From assembly GCF_009769735.1 (NCBI RefSeq), contig NZ_WSRO01000002.1, positions 3,174,001 to 3,238,000 on the forward strand: a stretch of DNA of 64,000 nucleotides. Reading direction: 5' to 3'. Shown piece after piece: positions 25,722 to 34,634 of this stretch. The notes beneath the pieces were generated by a model. It did no database searches and was not told where the DNA came from. It saw only the letters and a list, made by a program, of their open reading frames with translations. Numbering within the stretch: the stretch's first letter is position 1; every line of letters starts with the position of its first letter. The translations under genes were made by a program, and so were the position numbers. The stretch is from Streptomyces sp. BA2 (GTDB lineage Bacteria > Actinomycetota > Actinomycetes > Streptomycetales > Streptomycetaceae).

Positions 25722-25970
25722 ATGGCCGCCACTCAGGAAGAGATCGTCGCCGGTCTCGCCGAGATCGTGAACGAGATCGCCGGCATCCCGGTCGAGGACG
25801 TCCAGCTGGACAAGTCCTTCACCGACGACCTGGACGTCGACTCGCTGTCCATGGTCGAGGTCGTCGTCGCCGCCGAAGAGCGCTTCGACGTCAAGATCCC
25901 GGACGACGACGTCAAGAACCTCAAGACGGTCGGCGACGCGACCAGCTACATCCTCAAGCACCAGGCCTGA
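25722..25970 (+). CDS. acpP: Acyl carrier protein
   Basis: An 82-residue acidic carrier protein. The phosphopantetheine attachment site is Ser41 in DLDVDSLSMVE. AAGAAGGAGCG-type ribosome site precedes the ATG (AGAAGGAG, 8 bases away), stronger than those of its neighbours, fitting the high abundance of this protein. It holds growing acyl chains for fabH, fabF and the reductases encoded elsewhere. It lies in the fab operon, followed after 70 bases by fabF. Confidence 0.98.
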   Translation: MAATQEEIVAGLAEIVNEIAGIPVEDVQLDKSFTDDLDVDSLSMVEVVVAAEERFDVKIPDDDVKNLKTVGDATSYILKHQA

Positions 25971-26040
25971 TAAGGCTGCTCTGCTGTCGCCACCCGGCGG
26001 TGGCGCCGCTGATCCCCTCAACACCGTGGAGAAATTTCCT

Positions 26041-27303
26041 GTGAACTCGACCAATCGCACCGTGGTCGTCACCGGTATCGGCGCAACCACACCGCTGGGT
26101 GGCGACGCAGCCTCGACCTGGGAGGGTCTGCTCGCGGGCCGTTCCGGTGTCAGTCTTCTCGAGCAGGACTGGGCGGCCGAGCTTCCGGTCCGCATCGCGG
26201 GCCAGATCGCCGTCGAGCCCGGCGAGGTCCTTCCGCGCCCGCAGGCCCGCAAGCTGGACCGTTCGGCGCAGTTCGCGCTGATCGCCGCCAAGGAGGCCTG
26301 GGCCGACGCGGGCTACACCGCGAAGGCGGGCGAGGACACCTCCGTGGACCCGCACCGCCTGGGCGCGGTCATCGCCTCCGGCATCGGCGGCGTGACCACC
26401 CTGCTCGACCAGTACGACGTGCTCAAGGAGAAGGGCGTACGCCGTGTCTCCCCGCACACCGTGCCGATGCTGATGCCCAACTCCCCGGCGGCCAACGTCG
26501 GCATCGAGCTGGGCGCCCACGCGGGTGTGCACACCCCCGTTTCGGCGTGCGCGTCGGGCGCCGAGGCCATCGGCTACGCGATCGAGATGATCCGCACCGG
26601 CCGCGCCGACGTCGTCGTCGCGGGTGGCACGGAGGCGGCGATCCACCCGCTGCCGATCGTCGCGTTCGGCAACATGATGGCGATGTCCAAGAACAACGAC
26701 GACCCGGCGGGCGCCTCGCGCCCCTACGACGTCGACCGCAACGGCTTCGTGCTCGGCGAGGGCGCCGGCGTGATCGTCCTCGAGTCCGAGGAGCACGCCA
26801 GGGCCCGCGGCGCGAAGATCTACGCGGAGGCCGTCGGTCAGGGCATCTCGGCCGACGCCCACCACATCACGCAGCCCGAGCCGTCCGGCAACGGCATCGC
26901 GGCCGCGCTGCAGAACCTCATCGACGGCACGGACCTCAAGCCCGCCGAGATCGTGCACGTGAACGCGCACGCGACCTCGACGCCGCAGGGTGACGTCGCC
27001 GAGATCAAGGCGCTGCGCAAGGCGTTCGGTGACGACGTCGACCACATGGCGATCGCCAGCACGAAGTCGATGACGGGTCACCTGCTCGGTGGCGCGGGCG
27101 GCGTGGAGACCGTGGCCACGGTCCTGGCGCTGAAGAACCGCATGGCCCCGCCGACGATCAACATCGAGAACCTCGACCCCGAGGTCGACGCGGATGTCAT
27201 CCGCGACGAGGCCCGCGCGCTGCCCGAGGGCAGGATCGCGGCGCTGAACGACTCGTTCGGCTTCGGCGGCCACAACGTGGTGCTCGCGTTCAGGACCCTC
27301 TGA
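26041..27303 (+). CDS. fabF: Beta-ketoacyl-ACP synthase II
   Basis: A 420-residue elongating condensing enzyme. The GTG at 26041, with GGAG ten bases upstream, gives MNSTNRTVVVTGIGATTPLG, as in S. coelicolor; an upstream in-frame start is less likely. The active site is Cys170 in VSACASGAEAIGYA, with the two histidines in NAHATSTPQGD and MTGHLLGGAGG. It extends acyl-ACP by two carbons per cycle. It is the last gene of the fab operon, closed by a strong bidirectional terminator. Confidence 0.97.
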   Translation: MNSTNRTVVVTGIGATTPLGGDAASTWEGLLAGRSGVSLLEQDWAAELPVRIAGQIAVEPGEVLPRPQARKLDRSAQFALIAAKEAWADAGYTAKAGEDTSVDPHRLGAVIASGIGGVTTLLDQYDVLKEKGVRRVSPHTVPMLMPNSPAANVGIELGAHAGVHTPVSACASGAEAIGYAIEMIRTGRADVVVAGGTEAAIHPLPIVAFGNMMAMSKNNDDPAGASRPYDVDRNGFVLGEGAGVIVLESEEHARARGAKIYAEAVGQGISADAHHITQPEPSGNGIAAALQNLIDGTDLKPAEIVHVNAHATSTPQGDVAEIKALRKAFGDDVDHMAIASTKSMTGHLLGGAGGVETVATVLALKNRMAPPTINIENLDPEVDADVIRDEARALPEGRIAALNDSFGFGGHNVVLAFRTL

Positions 27304-27319
27304 GCAGTCACCTGTACGT

Positions 27320-27357
27320 GGCGAAGGGCTCCCACCGCATGGTGGGGGCCCTTCGCC
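27320..27357. terminator. Bidirectional terminator between fabF and DUF3145
   Basis: A long hairpin pairs GGCGAAGGGC with GCCCTTCGCC, then continues with CCCACC/GGTGGG around a four-base loop. It lies between two convergent genes and can end both transcripts. Confidence 0.9.
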
Positions 27358-27376
27358 GTATACAGCCGGAAGTACG

Positions 27377-27871
27377 TCAGACGACCTGGTGCAGCCACCG
27401 CACCGGAGCGCCCTCACCCGCGTACCGGAAAGGCTCGAGCTCGTCGTCCCAGGGCTTGCCGAGCAGCTTGGCGAGCTCGGCTTCCAGGTTGCTCTCGCCG
27501 GCCTGGGAGCGGGCCAGGGCGGCGCGCAGGCGGTCCTCCGGGATCAGGATGTCTCCGTGGATGCCGGTGACCGCGTGGAAGATCCCTAGTTCGGGTGTGG
27601 CGCTGTACCGCTCGCCCTCGGCAGTGGGGCACGGTTCGGACGTGACCTCGAAGCGCAGCAGCTGCCAGCCGCGCAGGGCGGAGGCGAGTTTGGACGCGGT
27701 GCCCACCGAGCCACGCCAGGAGAACTCCGATCTCCAGCTGCCGGGCGCCGCGGGCTGCCTGATCCAGTCGAGGTTGACGCGCGCGCCGAGTACGCCCGCG
27801 ACTGCCCATTCGACGTGCGGACACAGCGCGCGCGGTGCGGAGTGCACGTACAGAACTCCACGTGTCGTCAC
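27377..27871 (-). CDS. DUF3145 protein
   Basis: A 164-residue soluble protein specific to Actinobacteria. The GTG at 27871 has GGAGG five bases upstream. It starts MTTRGVLYVHSAPRALCPHVEW, then WIRQPAAPGSWRSEFSWRG, and ends PFRYAGEGAPVRWLHQVV; these blocks are nearly invariant in the family as I recall it. No catalytic motif or membrane segment is visible, and the function is unknown. It is convergent with fabF, and the pairing with the fab cluster is kept in other Streptomyces (recollection). A perfect inverted repeat sits 75 bases upstream. Confidence 0.92.
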   Translation of the reverse strand: MTTRGVLYVHSAPRALCPHVEWAVAGVLGARVNLDWIRQPAAPGSWRSEFSWRGSVGTASKLASALRGWQLLRFEVTSEPCPTAEGERYSATPELGIFHAVTGIHGDILIPEDRLRAALARSQAGESNLEAELAKLLGKPWDDELEPFRYAGEGAPVRWLHQVV

Positions 27872-28190
27872 CGGGACCTCCAGTGTGGGTCGAGGTTCGC
27901 CTTCCCCAGCGGCCTCGCGCCCGTGCCGAGCGTTGTCGCCCTGAATTCGGGAAACTCCCGAAAACGGGACAGATGTGACGTGATGTAATTTAGCGGAACC
28001 GGAAGAGCAGGGTGCCACTGGGTGGCGAGGCTACCGTGCGGCGGAACAAGGAGTGTGACGTACCGTCGGTCCCGAGGCCAGGAATCGCCCACCATTCACT
28101 CGCAGGGGCGCCGAAACGGCGCGGTCGGCCTACGGCAGCACAACGGCCCACGGCGACAGACCGGCGTACGGCAACAGAGGGGACCTGGGG
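27872..28190. promoter_or_regulatory. Divergent region between DUF3145 and the GDSL lipoprotein
   Basis: The 319 bases hold no gene I can support. The main signal is a perfect inverted repeat TTCGGGA-AAC-TCCCGAA at 27946-27962, about 75 bases upstream of DUF3145. It is followed by an AT-rich stretch around 27975-27992 that could contain a promoter. The right half (28030-28180) is GC-rich with no clear -10. Confidence 0.55.
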
Positions 28191-29111
28191 ATGCGGAACC
28201 GAAGGCACCGCTCACGTGCCGCCGTCGCCGCCGCGACGGCGGTTCTTCTCGGCGCCACCGCGCTCACGGCGTGCGACGCCTCAGGCGGCAACTCCCCCGC
28301 ACCCAACGGGCCGTCCGCGCGCGACAAGCCGTCCCCCAAGCCCACCCCGACCTGGGACACGAATCCGGACTCCCTGGCGGCCATCGGCGACTCCATCACC
28401 CGCGGCTTCGACGCCTGCTCGGTGCTCGCCGACTGCCCCGAGGCGTCCTGGGCGACCGGCACGGACTCCGAGGTGCGCAGCCTCGCCACACGCCTCTTCG
28501 GCAAGGAGCGGGCCGCCGAGCACAGCTGGAACTACGCGAAGACCGGCGCCCGCATGGCGGATCTGCCCGGGCAGATGGAGCAGGCCACGCTCAAGCGCCC
28601 CGAGCTGGTCACGGTGATGGCGGGCGCGAACGACGCGTGCCGTCCCTCGGTGGATTCCATGACGCCGGTCGCCGAGTTCCGCGCGGACTTCGAGGAGGCG
28701 ATGCGCACGCTGCGGCGCGAGCTCCCCAAGACCCAGGTGTACGTGACGTCCGTACCGGATCTGAAGCGGCTCTGGTCCCAGGGGCGCACCAACGCGCTCG
28801 GCAAGCAGATCTGGAAGCTGGGCATCTGCGCCTCGATGCTGGCCGACCCGGACGCGCGGGACGCGGCGGCGACGGAGCGGCGGGACACCGTGCAGAACCG
28901 CGTGGTGGCGTACAACGACGTGCTCAAGGAGGTGTGCGCGAAGGATCTGCGCTGCCGGTACGACGGCGGGGCGGTCTTCGAGTACCGCTTCGACGGCGAC
29001 CAGTTGAGCCACTGGGACTGGTTCCACCCCAGCAAAGACGGCCAGTCGCGGCTCGCCGAGCTTGCCTACCGCCAGGTGAAGTCCAAGAATGCCGTGGATC
29101 CCGGGGCCTGA
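28191..29111 (+). CDS. SGNH/GDSL-type hydrolase, lipoprotein
   Basis: A 306-residue exported esterase or lipase-like protein. The signal peptide ends in a lipobox LTAC with Cys28, so the mature protein should be attached to the outer face of the membrane. A Ser/Pro/Lys linker follows. The SGNH blocks are visible: IGDSITRG (nucleophile Ser), NYAKTGAR (Gly), MAGANDACRPS (Asn), and HWDWFHPSKDGQ (Asp-X-X-His). Pairs of extra cysteines (for example DACSVLADC) suggest disulfides. The substrate may be a lipid or an O-acetylated envelope sugar; the sequence does not decide. It is followed 31 bases later by the epimerase gene, which has its own -10 box. Confidence 0.92.
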   Translation: MRNRRHRSRAAVAAATAVLLGATALTACDASGGNSPAPNGPSARDKPSPKPTPTWDTNPDSLAAIGDSITRGFDACSVLADCPEASWATGTDSEVRSLATRLFGKERAAEHSWNYAKTGARMADLPGQMEQATLKRPELVTVMAGANDACRPSVDSMTPVAEFRADFEEAMRTLRRELPKTQVYVTSVPDLKRLWSQGRTNALGKQIWKLGICASMLADPDARDAAATERRDTVQNRVVAYNDVLKEVCAKDLRCRYDGGAVFEYRFDGDQLSHWDWFHPSKDGQSRLAELAYRQVKSKNAVDPGA

Positions 29112-29142
29112 GAGCCACATGGCCCGGCGTAGGGTCGCGATC

Positions 29143-30129
29143 ATGCGCAGTGAACTCTTCGGGGCGCTCCCCGACGGCACGCCCGTCCATCGCTGGACCC
29201 TGGAAAGGGGCGGGGTGCGGGTACGCGTCCTGACGTACGGCGGGATCATCCAGTCGGCGGAAGTTCCGGACCGGTCGGGGCGTTGCGCACCGGTGGCTCT
29301 CGGCTTCGACGGTCTCCAGGGCTACCTCGATCACCCTGGGCCGTACTTCGGGGCGCTGGTGGGCCGGTACGCGAACCGCATCGCGGGCGGCGAGTTCGCG
29401 CTCGACGGCCGGACGTACCGCTTGGCGCGGAACAACGAGCCCAACGCGCTGCACGGCGGCACGGCCGGTTTCGACAAGCGGGTGTGGGAGGCGGCGGAGG
29501 TCGAGCACGGGGTGCGGCTCTCGCGGGTCAGCCCGGACGGCGAGGAGGGCTATCCCGGGCGGCTCGCGGTGTCGGCGACGTACTCGCTGGACGAGTTGGG
29601 CGCGCTGCGGATCGCGTACGAGGCGACGACCGACGCCCCGACGGTCGTGAACCTCACCAACCACACGTACTGGAATCTCGCGGGGGCCGGGAGCGGCGGC
29701 GCGGGCGGGCACGAGCTGCGGATCGCGGCGGCGCGCCTCACGCCGACGGACGGGGCGCAGATTCCCACGGGGGCGTACGAGGACGTCGACGGGACGCGCT
29801 TCGACTTCCGGGACGCGCGGAAGGTCGGGGCCGGGATCGACCACAACTACGTGCTCGACAAGGGGCTCACCGCGCGGCCGGTCGAGGTGGCGGAGCTGAG
29901 CGATCCGGCATCCGGGCGCGTGCTGACCGTGTCGACGACGGAGCCGGGCCTTCAGCTGTACACGGCCGATCACTTCGAGGAGTCGCTGCCGTTCGCTCCA
30001 GGGGACGGGGTGGCTCTGGAGACGCAGCACTTCCCCGACTCCCCCAACCGGCCGGAGTTTCCGAGCACGGAGCTGCGGCCGGGTGGGGTGTACGAGTCGG
30101 AGACGGTGTACGGCTTCTCGGTTCGCTGA
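29143..30129 (+). CDS. galM: Aldose 1-epimerase (galactose mutarotase)
   Basis: A 328-residue cytoplasmic enzyme converting alpha and beta anomers of galactose, glucose or related sugars. The ATG at 29143 lies seven bases after TAGGGT, a leaderless start; an in-frame ATG 54 bases upstream is unlikely. Conserved blocks are FGALVGRYANRIAGG (Arg/Asn), ALHGGTAGFDKRVW (His), TNHTYWNLAG (catalytic His) and LETQHFPDSPN (Glu base). The convergent GH3 glucosidase releases sugars that would use this enzyme; the stops of the two genes are only three bases apart. Confidence 0.95.
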   Translation: MRSELFGALPDGTPVHRWTLERGGVRVRVLTYGGIIQSAEVPDRSGRCAPVALGFDGLQGYLDHPGPYFGALVGRYANRIAGGEFALDGRTYRLARNNEPNALHGGTAGFDKRVWEAAEVEHGVRLSRVSPDGEEGYPGRLAVSATYSLDELGALRIAYEATTDAPTVVNLTNHTYWNLAGAGSGGAGGHELRIAAARLTPTDGAQIPTGAYEDVDGTRFDFRDARKVGAGIDHNYVLDKGLTARPVEVAELSDPASGRVLTVSTTEPGLQLYTADHFEESLPFAPGDGVALETQHFPDSPNRPEFPSTELRPGGVYESETVYGFSVR

Positions 30130-30132
30130 GGG

Positions 30133-32586
30133 TCAGACGACGATCGTCTCGCTCAGCCTGCGGTCCGTGATGGAACGGCCCGCCTGAATCTCGTACGAAC
30201 CGCCCTGGTGTGCCCAGGAGTTGGCGTCCTCGTCCCAGATCTCGAAGGCGCGGCGCGGGAGTTCGATCCGCACCTCCACGCTCTCGCCGGGCGCGGCCTC
30301 GGCGCCCGCGAAGCCCGCGAGCCAGCGGGCAGGGCGGTTGTCGTCCTCCGCGGTCGGGGCGAGGTAGACCTGGACGACCTCGCGGCCCGCGCGCGGACCG
30401 GAGTTGCGGACGCGGACCGTGGCCGTCGTGCCCTCCACGGTGAGGGACTCGTACGTCCAGTCGGTGTAGCCGAGGCCGTGGCCGAAGGCGTACGCAGGGG
30501 TGGCGCCGGTCTTCTCCCAGGCTCGGTAGCCGATGAAAACGCCCTCGCTGTAGGCGAGTTCGCCGTCGGCCGGGGTGACCTGGGTGACCGGGGCGTCCGC
30601 GAGGGCGCCCCACGTGGTGGGCAGCCGCCCGCCCGGCTCCTGGGCGCCGAGCAGCACGTCGGCGAGCGCGGCGCCGCCCTCCTGGCCGGGGAACCAGCCC
30701 AGCAGCACCGCCGCGACGTCATCGCGCCACGGAAGCTCCACCGGGGAACCGGAGTTGACGACCACGACCGTGCGGGGGTTGGCCGCGGCCACGGCGCGCA
30801 CCAGGTCGTCCTGGCGGCCCGGGAGGCGCAGGTCCTGCCGGTCGAAGCCCTCGGACTCGACGCGCTCGGTGGTGGCGACGACCACGACCGCCGTGTCGGC
30901 TGCCCGCGCCGCCTCCACGGCCTCCGCGATCAGCTCGTCGGGGTCGCGCCGCGGGCCGAGGTGCACGAAGGAGAACACCACGCCGGGCAGCGGAGCCTTG
31001 TGCTCCTTGTCGAGCGGGTGGAGCAGGGAGACCTCGACGCTCTCGCCCGCCGTCAGGCTCACCTTGGCGCGCTCGACCGGTGTGCCGAAGAACGCCTCGA
31101 AGGGGTCGGACGCGGCGCCCATCACCTCGGTGCCGTCGAAGACGACCTCGCCGTCGATCGTGAGCGTGAAGGCGCCGAGACCGCGCGTGCCGAAGGAGTG
31201 CTCGCCGCTCTCGCGCGGCGTGAACGTGCCGACGACCTCGATGGAGGCCATCGTCTCGTGGGTGACGCCGTCGGGCAGGTCGTCGCCGATCCACTGGACC
31301 TGGCCGGAGGGGAGGCTGCCCTCGCCCAGGATGTTGCCGTCCACGTCGCGGCAGATGGCGCGCAGCTCGAAGCCCTTGTCGGCGGGGGCGAGTTCGTCGC
31401 TCGGGTCGGCGCCGACGGCGTACGTCAGGGATTCCTCGCCCAGCGCCGCCGTCAGGCCGTCGAGCGGGGAGATCACGCGCGGGGGGAAGACGGTGGCGGA
31501 GCCGCCGCCCAGGACACGGGCGTTGCGCGCCGCCGCACCGATGAGGGCGACAGAGGCGGTCGGCCTGAGCGGCAGGGTGTTGTTCTCGTTGCGCACGAGG
31601 ACGAGGGCGCGGCGGGCGATGTCGCGGGCGAGCGCTTCGCCGTCGATCTCGGCGGGCACGTCGGTGACCACGGGTTCGGCGCCTTCGAGGATGCCGACGC
31701 GTGCGGCGAGACGCAGGACGTTGCGGACGGCTTCGTCGACCGTCGACTCCTTGACCCGGCCGCCGCGCACGGCTTCGGCGAGGGCGGCGCCGTACACGGT
31801 CCGCGGTCCCGGCATGGCGACGTCGAGGCCGCCCTCGATGGCGCCGGTGGTCGAGCGGGCGGCCATCCAGTCGGAGACGTTGTAGCCGTCGAAGCCCCAC
31901 TCGCCGCGCAGGACTTCGTTGACCAGATAGCGGTGCTCGGTCATCGTCGAGCCGTTGACCTGGTTGTACGCGGTCATGATGCCCCAGGGGTGGGCGTTGG
32001 TGACGATGGCCTCGAAGGGCGCGAGATACAGCTCGCGCAGGGCGCGCGCTCCCACCTTGTTGTCGACGGTGAAGCGGTCGGTCTCGGCATCGTTCGCGAC
32101 GAAGTGCTTGACGGTCGTGCCGACGCCGCCGGACTGCACGCCCTGGACATAGCCGGTGCCGATGACGCCGGTCAGATACGGGTCTTCGCTGTACGCCTCG
32201 AAGTGCCGGCCGCCCAGCGGCGAGCGGTGCAGGTTGACGGTGGGCGCGAGGAGGACGTGGACGCCCTTGCGGCGGGCCTCCTGGGCGAGGAGGGTGCCCG
32301 CGCGGCGGGCGAGGTCCTGGTCCCAGGTGGCGGCGAGCGCGGTCGGGGACGGCAGGGCGATGGACGGGTCGTCGGCGGTCCAGCGGGTGCCGCGCACGCC
32401 GATCGGGCCGTCGGACATCACGAGGGAGGCCAGGCCGATCTCGGGCAGCGGGTGCAGCGACCACATGTCACGCCCGCCGAGCAGCCGGGCCTTGGCGTCC
32501 AGATCCAGCGCGGCGAGCGCGGCCTCCACGACCGCCTCGCGCGCCTGGTCGGCCTGCGTGGCTCCGGGGCCCTGGGTTCCCGCCAT
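30133..32586 (-). CDS. GH3 beta-glucosidase with PA14 domain
   Basis: An 817-residue glycosidase, cytoplasmic since no signal peptide is visible. The ATG at 32586 has GAGGAGG upstream. The (beta/alpha)8 domain holds TVKHFVANDAETDR and the nucleophile Asp in GYNVSDWMAARS. The second domain has the LVLVRNENNTLPL block. A PA14 insertion (about residues 400-550, with FTLTIDGEVVFDG) and a C-terminal fibronectin-III-like domain give the layout of barley-type and Bgl3B enzymes. It probably cleaves beta-linked gluco-oligosaccharides or aryl glucosides. The divergent TetR gene is a likely regulator. Confidence 0.94.
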   Translation of the reverse strand: MAGTQGPGATQADQAREAVVEAALAALDLDAKARLLGGRDMWSLHPLPEIGLASLVMSDGPIGVRGTRWTADDPSIALPSPTALAATWDQDLARRAGTLLAQEARRKGVHVLLAPTVNLHRSPLGGRHFEAYSEDPYLTGVIGTGYVQGVQSGGVGTTVKHFVANDAETDRFTVDNKVGARALRELYLAPFEAIVTNAHPWGIMTAYNQVNGSTMTEHRYLVNEVLRGEWGFDGYNVSDWMAARSTTGAIEGGLDVAMPGPRTVYGAALAEAVRGGRVKESTVDEAVRNVLRLAARVGILEGAEPVVTDVPAEIDGEALARDIARRALVLVRNENNTLPLRPTASVALIGAAARNARVLGGGSATVFPPRVISPLDGLTAALGEESLTYAVGADPSDELAPADKGFELRAICRDVDGNILGEGSLPSGQVQWIGDDLPDGVTHETMASIEVVGTFTPRESGEHSFGTRGLGAFTLTIDGEVVFDGTEVMGAASDPFEAFFGTPVERAKVSLTAGESVEVSLLHPLDKEHKAPLPGVVFSFVHLGPRRDPDELIAEAVEAARAADTAVVVVATTERVESEGFDRQDLRLPGRQDDLVRAVAAANPRTVVVVNSGSPVELPWRDDVAAVLLGWFPGQEGGAALADVLLGAQEPGGRLPTTWGALADAPVTQVTPADGELAYSEGVFIGYRAWEKTGATPAYAFGHGLGYTDWTYESLTVEGTTATVRVRNSGPRAGREVVQVYLAPTAEDDNRPARWLAGFAGAEAAPGESVEVRIELPRRAFEIWDEDANSWAHQGGSYEIQAGRSITDRRLSETIVV

Positions 32587-32766
32587 GGCGGTGCCTCCTC
32601 GTTGAAGTCCGTGTGAGATCCGTGTGAAGTCCGTTCCGTGCGTTCCCTCCATCCTGCCTCGCATACCTGTAGGTCGGTAGTTTTCGTAACCCGAGCGTTA
32701 TATTTAGGGGAACATGCCGTACGGTCGTCCCGCGAGCTGGACCTAGAACGTGAAGGGAAAGACACG

Positions 32767-33339
32767 ATGGCGACCAGGGCCAGAAGTGAGGAGCGGCGTG
32801 CGGAGATCCTCCGGGCCGCCCTGGAGGTGATCGCCGAGCGCGGCTACCGCGGCGCGAGCCTGAGCGCCGTCGCCGAGCGGGTCGGCCTGACCCAGCAGGG
32901 TCTGCTGCACTACTTCCCCACGAAGGACGCCCTGCTCGTGGCCGTCCTGGAGGCCCGCGACCAGTGGGACGCGGTGCCGACGAACGAGATCCGCCTAGAC
33001 CTGCTCGGCTCGCTCGTCGAGTACAACGCGATGCGCCCCGGCATCATCCAGACCTTCTCCGCACTGCTCGGCGAGAGCGTCACGGACGGGCATCCGACAC
33101 GGGAGTACTTCACCGAGCGGTACGGATCGGTGCGGGAGAAGTTCGCGGCGGTCCTGCGCGCGGAGTACGGCGAGCGGCTTCCCGGAGGTCTCACCCCGGA
33201 GGCGGCGGCGCCGCTCCTCGTCGCGGTGATGGACGGGCTTCAGTACCAGTGGCTCCTGGACCCAGAATCGGTGGACATGGCGGGGGCGTTCAGGGATTTC
33301 CTGGGTCTGCTCGGTGGCGGGAACGGAAGCGGCGAGTGA
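32767..33339 (+). CDS. TetR-family regulator, divergent from the GH3 glucosidase
   Basis: A 190-residue regulator. The ATG at 32767 has AAGGGAAAG upstream. The HTH is RRAEILRAALEVIAERGYRG then LSAVAERVGLTQQGLLHYF. The C-terminal domain (GLQYQWLLDP) is of the BetI/TetR_C_6 type. The 180-bp divergent region has an AT-rich block (GTTATATTTAGG near 32697) and a TACC-N8-GGTA inverted pair near 32665, a candidate operator. Local repression of the glucosidase is inferred from orientation. Its stop abuts the convergent RidA stop with no base between them. Confidence 0.92.
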   Translation: MATRARSEERRAEILRAALEVIAERGYRGASLSAVAERVGLTQQGLLHYFPTKDALLVAVLEARDQWDAVPTNEIRLDLLGSLVEYNAMRPGIIQTFSALLGESVTDGHPTREYFTERYGSVREKFAAVLRAEYGERLPGGLTPEAAAPLLVAVMDGLQYQWLLDPESVDMAGAFRDFLGLLGGGNGSGE

Positions 33340-33723
33340 TCAGGCCGCCGTCACGGCCGCCACGACGTCGATCTCGATGAGCGCCTCCGGCCTGAAGAGC
33401 CGGGGCACCTCGACCGTCGTGCTGGTGGGCGGCGTCGCGGTCAGGAACCGGGCGCGTACGGCGGCGTATTCGGGGAGGTCGCCGAGGTCCGTCATGAACG
33501 TACGGATGTTGATGACGTCGTGGAGCGTCGCGCCGTGCGCCTTGAGCAGGGCGGACAGGGTCTCGAAGATGCCGCGGCTCTGGGCGGCGACGCCGTCGCC
33601 CTCCGCGATCTGCCCCGAGAGGTACAACAGGGCGCCTCCGCCGTCCAGTTCGACGCGGGCGACCTGGGAGTAGGGGCCCAGGGGCCGGGGCGCTGACGCG
33701 GGGTTGTCGATGGTTATGTTCAT
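33340..33723 (-). CDS. RidA-family enamine/imine deaminase
   Basis: A 127-residue YjgF/YER057c/UK114-family protein, forming trimers with active sites between subunits. LGPYSQVARV near the N-terminus, LYLSGQIAEGDG, and the conserved arginine in NIRTFMTDL with the Glu region RPEALIEIDVVAAV are present. Members hydrolyse reactive enamines such as 2-aminoacrylate, or act in pyrimidine and amino-acid degradation. It lies 34 bases after the dehydrogenase on the same strand, so the two are probably one operon of small-molecule catabolism or detoxification controlled by the divergent LysR regulator. Confidence 0.9.
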   Translation of the reverse strand: MNITIDNPASAPRPLGPYSQVARVELDGGGALLYLSGQIAEGDGVAAQSRGIFETLSALLKAHGATLHDVINIRTFMTDLGDLPEYAAVRARFLTATPPTSTTVEVPRLFRPEALIEIDVVAAVTAA

Positions 33724-33757
33724 GGTGAGGCTGCTGCTCCTGTTCGAGGCGGGTCTG

Positions 33758-34576
33758 CTACTGGGTGTTCCGGGAACGGATGTGGGCGACCGCCCGCGCG
33801 ATGTCCTCGTGGACGACATCCGGGTCGGCGGCGGCAGCCTTGTAGTGGGCCAACACGGCTTCCATGGCGGGCAGTTGGGTCACTTCGGTCGCGAGCGCGA
33901 CGTCCTTCACCGCGAGGTCGCTGCCGAAATGCACATCAGTGGCGAAGGCGCGGCCCACCGCGCCCCCGAGCGGCCCTCCGGCCAGCGCCCCCTTGGCCGT
34001 CCCCTCGTCAAGGCCCAGCGCGTCCGCCAGTTTCATCGCCTCCGCCACGAGGGCCACGCCTCCGATGACGGCGGTGTTGACGACGAGCTTCAGCGCCGCG
34101 CCCGAACCGAGCGGTCCCGTCCGGGTCACCGGGCCGAAGCAGGCGAGGACCCCCTCCACCCCGTCCGCATCGCCGCCCGCCAGAATGCCGAGCTTCCCCG
34201 AGGCAGCCTTGTCCGTGCTGCCCATCACAGGGGCGTCCACGAGGGTCACGCCGTCCGGCACCCTCGCCCCCAACTCCCGTACGACATCGGGCCCCACGGT
34301 GGACATCTCCACCCAGTGGGCGCCCGCCCGCAGCTCCGGCACGATGGCGTCGGTGACGGCACGCACCGCGTCGGGGCCCGCCAGCATGGTGATGACGACA
34401 TCGGCGTCACGCACGGCTTCCGCGGGGTCAGCGGCGATCCGGGCCCCCTCAGACACCAGCGGCTGCGCCTTCTCGGCCGTCCGGTTCCAGACCGTCAACG
34501 GATGCCCGGCCGCGAGGAGTTGGCGTGCCATCGGCGTGCCCATGTGTCCGAGGCCAAGAAACGCGATCTTCTTCAT
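33758..34576 (-). CDS. 3-hydroxyisobutyrate dehydrogenase-like NAD(P)-binding enzyme
   Basis: A 272-residue beta-hydroxyacid dehydrogenase-family protein. The Rossmann motif is FLGLGHMGTPMA. The substrate-binding block is DAPVMGSTDKAASGKLGILAGG and the catalytic lysine is in GSGAALKLVVN. The start at 34576 follows TAGCGT by seven bases, with a GGAGG in the same gap, so it can be read as leaderless or as having a very short leader. Substrates could be hydroxyacids or imines (IRED-like members share this fold). Operon with RidA downstream, divergent from the LysR gene. Confidence 0.92.
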   Translation of the reverse strand: MKKIAFLGLGHMGTPMARQLLAAGHPLTVWNRTAEKAQPLVSEGARIAADPAEAVRDADVVITMLAGPDAVRAVTDAIVPELRAGAHWVEMSTVGPDVVRELGARVPDGVTLVDAPVMGSTDKAASGKLGILAGGDADGVEGVLACFGPVTRTGPLGSGAALKLVVNTAVIGGVALVAEAMKLADALGLDEGTAKGALAGGPLGGAVGRAFATDVHFGSDLAVKDVALATEVTQLPAMEAVLAHYKAAAADPDVVHEDIARAVAHIRSRNTQ

Positions 34577-34603
34577 GCCTCCGACGCTAGGGCCGGGTAT
34601 GCG

Positions 34604-34618
34604 ATGCGACAAGCGAAT
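34604..34618. promoter_or_regulatory. LysR-type operator (T-N11-A)
   Basis: ATGCGACAAGCGAAT fits the LysR consensus ATNCG-N5-CGNAT, with T34605 and A34617 eleven bases apart. It lies between the two divergent -10 boxes, TAGCGT at 34584-34589 (minus) and TAGCAT at 34622-34627 (plus). Confidence 0.75.
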
Positions 34619-34634
34619 GTCTAGCATGCCGGCC

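Noticed and set aside
30208..32616. Open frame opposite the GH3 glucosidase
   Set aside because: The glucosidase is well supported by active-site motifs, PA14 domain and ribosome site; the other strand shows only compositional shadow.
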